Shown here: one piece after another, positions 32,805-36,141 of the stretch
How the letters are laid out: the number at the start of each line of letters is the position of its first letter
Numbering within the stretch: position 1 is the stretch's first letter
Assembly: GCA_021413805.1 (NCBI GenBank)
Contig: JAIOPR010000187.1
Location: 1 to 36,141, forward strand
DNA length: 36,141 bases
Source: Planctomycetota bacterium
Lineage (GTDB): Bacteria > Planctomycetota > MHYJ01 > WSZJ01
Direction of reading: 5' to 3'
Position numbers and translations under genes: made by a program
The notes under the pieces: generated by a model
Database searches by the model: none
The model's input: only the letters and a program-made list of their open reading frames with translations
Told to the model about the DNA's origin: nothing

Positions 32805-35800
32805 GCGAACGACGCAGCTGGCTCGCTTCCCTCAGCGTCGATAAACCCGTCACCATGGTGATGGTCACCCTCGCCCTCTTCGCCGTCGGCACCCTCGCCT
32901 ACCTCCGCCTCCCCGTCCAGCTCCTCCCCTCAGGGTTCACCCCGCCTTTCCTGTTCGTCCGCGTCCCTGTCCGCGACGGCACCCCCCGCGAAGTCGAACG
33001 CTTCGTTACCCGCCCTACCGAAGAAGCGCTGGCGACGGTGAAGAACATCGAGTCGATGAATTCGCGAAGCGGCGCGAACGAAGCGCGCGTCTGGCTCGCG
33101 TTCCGGAACGGGACCGACATGGACGCGGCGTACGCCGAGGTCCGGGACCGGATGGACCGCGCGATGGGGGAATTCCCCGCGGACGTGGACAAGTACAGCG
33201 TGTACAAATTCAACCCGAACTCCGAGCCCGTGATGGAAATTGCCGTCACCGTGCCCGACGACATGGACGACCTCGACCGCGTCGAGAAGAAACTCCGCCG
33301 AGAGATCGAGCGCCTTCCCGGCGTCGCCAACCTCGACTTCGAAGGGCTTCTCGACAAGTCGATCCGCATCGAGATCGACCGCGACAAGGCCAAGGCGGCC
33401 GGCATCAACCTCTACCAGCTCGTGACCCGCCTCCGCACCGAGGACTTCACCATGGGCTCGGGCACCGTCACCGAGGGCGGCATCAAGCACCAGCTGCGCT
33501 CCGTCGCGACGCTCGAAGGCCCCGCGTCCATCGCCGCGCTTCCCGTCCGCCCCGGCGTCGCGCTCGGCGATGTCGCCAACGTCCACCCCGCGCTGTCGCT
33601 GCGCGATGTCATCACCCGCATCGACGGCAAGACATCGATCACGATGTCGGTCTACAAGGAAAGCGAAGCCAACACGGTGGACGTCTGCAACGCCGTCCGG
33701 CACGTCGTGGAGAAGGAACTCCCGGGCGACCCCGACCTCCCCGGCGTGAACTTCTTCGTCCTCGAGGACGCCGGGATCCTGATCACCGACTCAATCCACA
33801 CGCTCAAGGATTCCGCCCTGCAGGGAGCGTTCTTCTCGCTCGTCATCATCTTCGTCTTCCTGCTCCGCCTGCGCCTCTCGATCATCATCAACGTCGCCGT
33901 CCCCGTCTCGCTGCTCTTCACCCTCATCGTCATGTACTTCACCCACGACTCGTTCAACATCGTCACGCTGATGGGGCTGACGCTTTCCATCGGCATGCTC
34001 GTGGACAACTCCGTCGTCGTGTCCGAGAACATCGACCGGTTCCGCCAGCTCGGGTCGCCTCCGCTCGAAGCGGCCGTCAAGGGCGCTTCGGAAGTCGCGA
34101 TGGCCGTCACGCTCTCGACCGCGACCACCGTCGTCGTCTTTCTCCCGCTCGCCCTCATGTCGGGAAGCGGGATGATGCAGTTCTTCATGGCGCGCCTCGC
34201 CATCCCCGTCTGCGTCTCGCTTATCGCCTCCCTGTTCGTCTCGCTCGCCCTCGTCCCCGCCGCGGCCGTCTTCCTCGCCGGCCGGCGCACACCGAAAACC
34301 CTCCCGCCGATCCGCTGGGCCGCGTCCGCTTCAGGCGCCATCACCTCCTGGTGCGTCCGCCACCGTCTCGAAACCCTCCTTCTTGCCGCCGGCGCCTGCG
34401 CCTCCATCTGGATCCCCGCCCAGCACCTGGAAAAATCCATGGAGCCCCGCGAGCAGAAGAATGACCTCGAGGTCTATTTCCGCTTCACCACCACCGGTTC
34501 CCTCTCCGAAAACGACAAGGCCGTCCGCCAGATCGAGGCCGCCGTCGAGCCCCACCGCACCGAACTCCAGGCCGCCAACATCCGCGTCCGTTTCCGCGAG
34601 GCCTGGGGACGCATCACCCTCTACCTGGACAAACGCCACCGCACCGACGGAGAACGCGAGAAGCTGATGGACAAGCTGAAAAGCCTGATCCCGGTGCTCC
34701 CCGGCGTCGAGGCGTCCACGTCATGGCGCGGCGGCGAGGGACGCGGCGGCCAGGTCGATTTCCAGCTCGTCGGCGACGATTCAGAAGCGCTCGCCGAACT
34801 GACGGACGAAATCAAACGACGCCTGAAGGCCCTGCCCGGCGTCGGCGACGTCACCACCGACCTCGAATCGGGGACGGACGAGATCCGGGTCCGCGTAAAA
34901 CGCGACCGCGCCGCCCGGGCCGGGATCGAATCCTGGGTCGCAAGCGGGACCGTCCAGACCGCGCTTCGCGGCTCCCGCCTCCCCGACCTCCGCGTCGGCG
35001 ACCGCGAGGTCCCGCTGATCCTCCAGTTCCCCGAGGACGACCGCGAGAACCTCGCCCAGCTCTCCCAGATTTCGCTCTACCCGCCGTCCGGCAGCGGGCC
35101 GGTCCCGCTCGGCGCCATTGCGGATTTCGAATTCGCGAAGGGGCTTGCCGCCATCAACCACGAGAACCGCAAGACGTCGATGGGAGTCCACGTGGTGGCG
35201 AAAGGCACCGACGTCCTCGGCCTTTCCTCGGCGGTCAAGGCGGAGATGGATCGCTTCGCCTGGCCGCAAGGCACGACATTCGACATGACGTCATGGTCGA
35301 AGCGATGGAAGCAGGAAGAGGGGGACTACTCGTTCTCGGCGATCCTGTCGGTGGTGTTCGTGTTCCTGATCATGGGGATCCTGTTCGAATCGTGGGTGCT
35401 GCCGTTCTCGGCGCTCGCTTCCATCCCGTTCGCGTTCGTGGGCGTGTACTGGTTCCTGTGGATGACGCACACGACGCTCGACCTGATGGGGATGATCGGG
35501 ATCGTTGTGCTGATCGGCGTCGTCGTGAACAACGCGATCGTGCTGATCGACCGGATTAACCAGATGCGCGGCGAGGGAATGGGGCGGGAGGCGGCGTGCC
35601 GCGAGGCGACGGTCTCGCGTTTCCGTCCGATCTGGATCACGGCGCTGACGACGATTGTTGGGCTGGTGCCGATGGCGTTCGGGGATGCCGGGGTGGGGGG
35701 AGTTCCCTACGCCCCGCTGGCAAGGGCGGTCGCGAGTGGACTGCTCGTTTCCACCGTCTGCACGCTGTTCGTCGTCCCCGTTGTTTATTCGATCCTGGAC

Positions 35801-35845
35801 GATATGCGGGAAGGGGCGAGAAGGATGGCTGCGAGATTGAGGTAG
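32801..35845 (+). CDS. RND efflux permease 2
   Basis: A 1014-residue RND pump of standard length. TM1 follows SVDKPVTMVMVTLALFAVG. TM4 has SIGMLVDNSVVVSENIDR, with Asp kept and the second Asp replaced by Asn. The C-terminal half has GIVVLIGVVVNNAIVLIDRI. Two different permeases encoded in tandem often form heteromeric pumps, as MdtB/MdtC do; that is likely here given the ATGA overlap and a single adaptor gene (inference). It is the last gene of the adaptor-permease-permease operon; a large palindrome follows 5 nt after the stop. Confidence 0.94.
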   Translation: MSERRSWLASLSVDKPVTMVMVTLALFAVGTLAYLRLPVQLLPSGFTPPFLFVRVPVRDGTPREVERFVTRPTEEALATVKNIESMNSRSGANEARVWLAFRNGTDMDAAYAEVRDRMDRAMGEFPADVDKYSVYKFNPNSEPVMEIAVTVPDDMDDLDRVEKKLRREIERLPGVANLDFEGLLDKSIRIEIDRDKAKAAGINLYQLVTRLRTEDFTMGSGTVTEGGIKHQLRSVATLEGPASIAALPVRPGVALGDVANVHPALSLRDVITRIDGKTSITMSVYKESEANTVDVCNAVRHVVEKELPGDPDLPGVNFFVLEDAGILITDSIHTLKDSALQGAFFSLVIIFVFLLRLRLSIIINVAVPVSLLFTLIVMYFTHDSFNIVTLMGLTLSIGMLVDNSVVVSENIDRFRQLGSPPLEAAVKGASEVAMAVTLSTATTVVVFLPLALMSGSGMMQFFMARLAIPVCVSLIASLFVSLALVPAAAVFLAGRRTPKTLPPIRWAASASGAITSWCVRHRLETLLLAAGACASIWIPAQHLEKSMEPREQKNDLEVYFRFTTTGSLSENDKAVRQIEAAVEPHRTELQAANIRVRFREAWGRITLYLDKRHRTDGEREKLMDKLKSLIPVLPGVEASTSWRGGEGRGGQVDFQLVGDDSEALAELTDEIKRRLKALPGVGDVTTDLESGTDEIRVRVKRDRAARAGIESWVASGTVQTALRGSRLPDLRVGDREVPLILQFPEDDRENLAQLSQISLYPPSGSGPVPLGAIADFEFAKGLAAINHENRKTSMGVHVVAKGTDVLGLSSAVKAEMDRFAWPQGTTFDMTSWSKRWKQEEGDYSFSAILSVVFVFLIMGILFESWVLPFSALASIPFAFVGVYWFLWMTHTTLDLMGMIGIVVLIGVVVNNAIVLIDRINQMRGEGMGREAACREATVSRFRPIWITALTTIVGLVPMAFGDAGVGGVPYAPLARAVASGLLVSTVCTLFVVPVVYSILDDMREGARRMAARLR

Positions 35846-35850
35846 GGCGG

Positions 35851-36014
35851 AACGGCAAACAGAAAACGGAAAACGCAAAACGGAAAGGAAAAAGGAAAAG
35901 CGAAAAACGAAAAGGCGAGTGGCGGGAGGGATGCCCGCGTGCACTTTTTGTTTTTCTCTTTTCCTTTTTCCTTTCCGTTTTGCGTTTTCCGTTTGTCGTT
36001 TGTCGTTTGCCGTT
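35851..36014. repeat. Long palindrome with GGAAAAC heptad arms
   Basis: A perfect 37-bp pairing joins 35864-35900 and 35958-35994, with an outer 10-bp match (35851-35860 with 36005-36014). The arm reads as 7-base words: CGGAAAA, CGCAAAA, CGGAAAG, GAAAAAG, GAAAAGC. An inner GCGGG/CCCGC hairpin (35922-35938) lies in the loop. It separates two convergent genes and could terminate both. Confidence 0.88.
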
Positions 36015-36025
36015 GTCTTCCCCCC

Positions 36026-36141
36026 CTATTTCTTCTCCCCCCACTTCTCCTTCACCTTCTTCACAATAGCTTCCCACCTCGGGTCCTTGTGCACGTTGTC
36101 GAAATCCGTGTCTTCCTTCTCCATATGCGTGATCTCGCCCG
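36026..36141 (-). CDS. C-terminus of an unknown protein, cut by the window edge
   Basis: The minus strand is open from the window end to TAG at 36028-36026, giving 37 residues: GEITHMEKEDTDF, then DNVHKDPRWEAIVKKVKEKW and GEKK. The pattern D.V..DPR...I...... K is common at the ends of TPR or thioredoxin-type exported proteins, but no family can be assigned. It converges with the RND operon. Confidence 0.6.
   Translation of the reverse strand, partial: GEITHMEKEDTDFDNVHKDPRWEAIVKKVKEKWGEKK

Overview
The window is high-GC, densely coded bacterial DNA from an organism that looks like a Planctomycetota member or a close relative. The lineage is inferred from gene content: a very long Ser/Thr kinase with an N-terminal zinc ribbon and a C-terminal DUF1080-like module, a second kinase beside a channel gene, secreted HEAT-like proteins, a bacterial histone-fold protein, and many weak Shine-Dalgarno sites. 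I see no phage, insertion sequence, CRISPR array or rRNA. The only tRNA is tRNA-Leu(UAA).

Layout. 1-1606: two divergent paralogues fusing a helix-turn-helix to a PTS EIIA domain, plus the start of a membrane protein. 1698-3497: GTP-dependent PEP carboxykinase. 3788-7823: four exported or membrane-anchored proteins of unknown role, one of them frameshifted. 8007-9137: an AAA/DUF4143 ATPase. 9335-13327: the giant kinase. 13398-14840: a DUF1326 lipoprotein and a TetR regulator, each preceded by the same operator-like palindrome. 14888-17148: an ion channel with RCK domain and a small kinase. 17303-18649: a HIT protein and a DUF2090 aldolase-like protein. 18799-21939: two tandem exported proteins, each interrupted by one in-frame TGA. 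22004-24350: an esterase, tRNA-Leu and an endonuclease/phosphatase-fold protein. 24457-28121: a phosphodiesterase-like protein, a histone, a class III cyclase-like protein, an EamA transporter and a GIY-YIG protein. 28217-35845: an RND efflux adaptor and two RND permeases. 36026-36141: the tail of a further gene.

The strongest candidate for something new is the pair at 18799-20352 and 20386-21939. Both are exactly 517 codons if their single TGA is read through. The TGA sits at the same place in both (Gly-Pro-Val-x-Ser-TGA-Ala-Pro). Exactly 33 nt after each TGA lies the GGTCA loop of a hairpin of the bacterial SECIS type. I read them as two exported selenoproteins in which selenocysteine replaces the conserved second cysteine of a TIMP/netrin-like domain. 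That is inference from sequence; the selenocysteine machinery is not in this window.

A second unexplained layer is a set of six long intergenic palindromes (arms roughly 24-55 bp). Three have arms built of degenerate 7-base repeats, and two share one sequence family.
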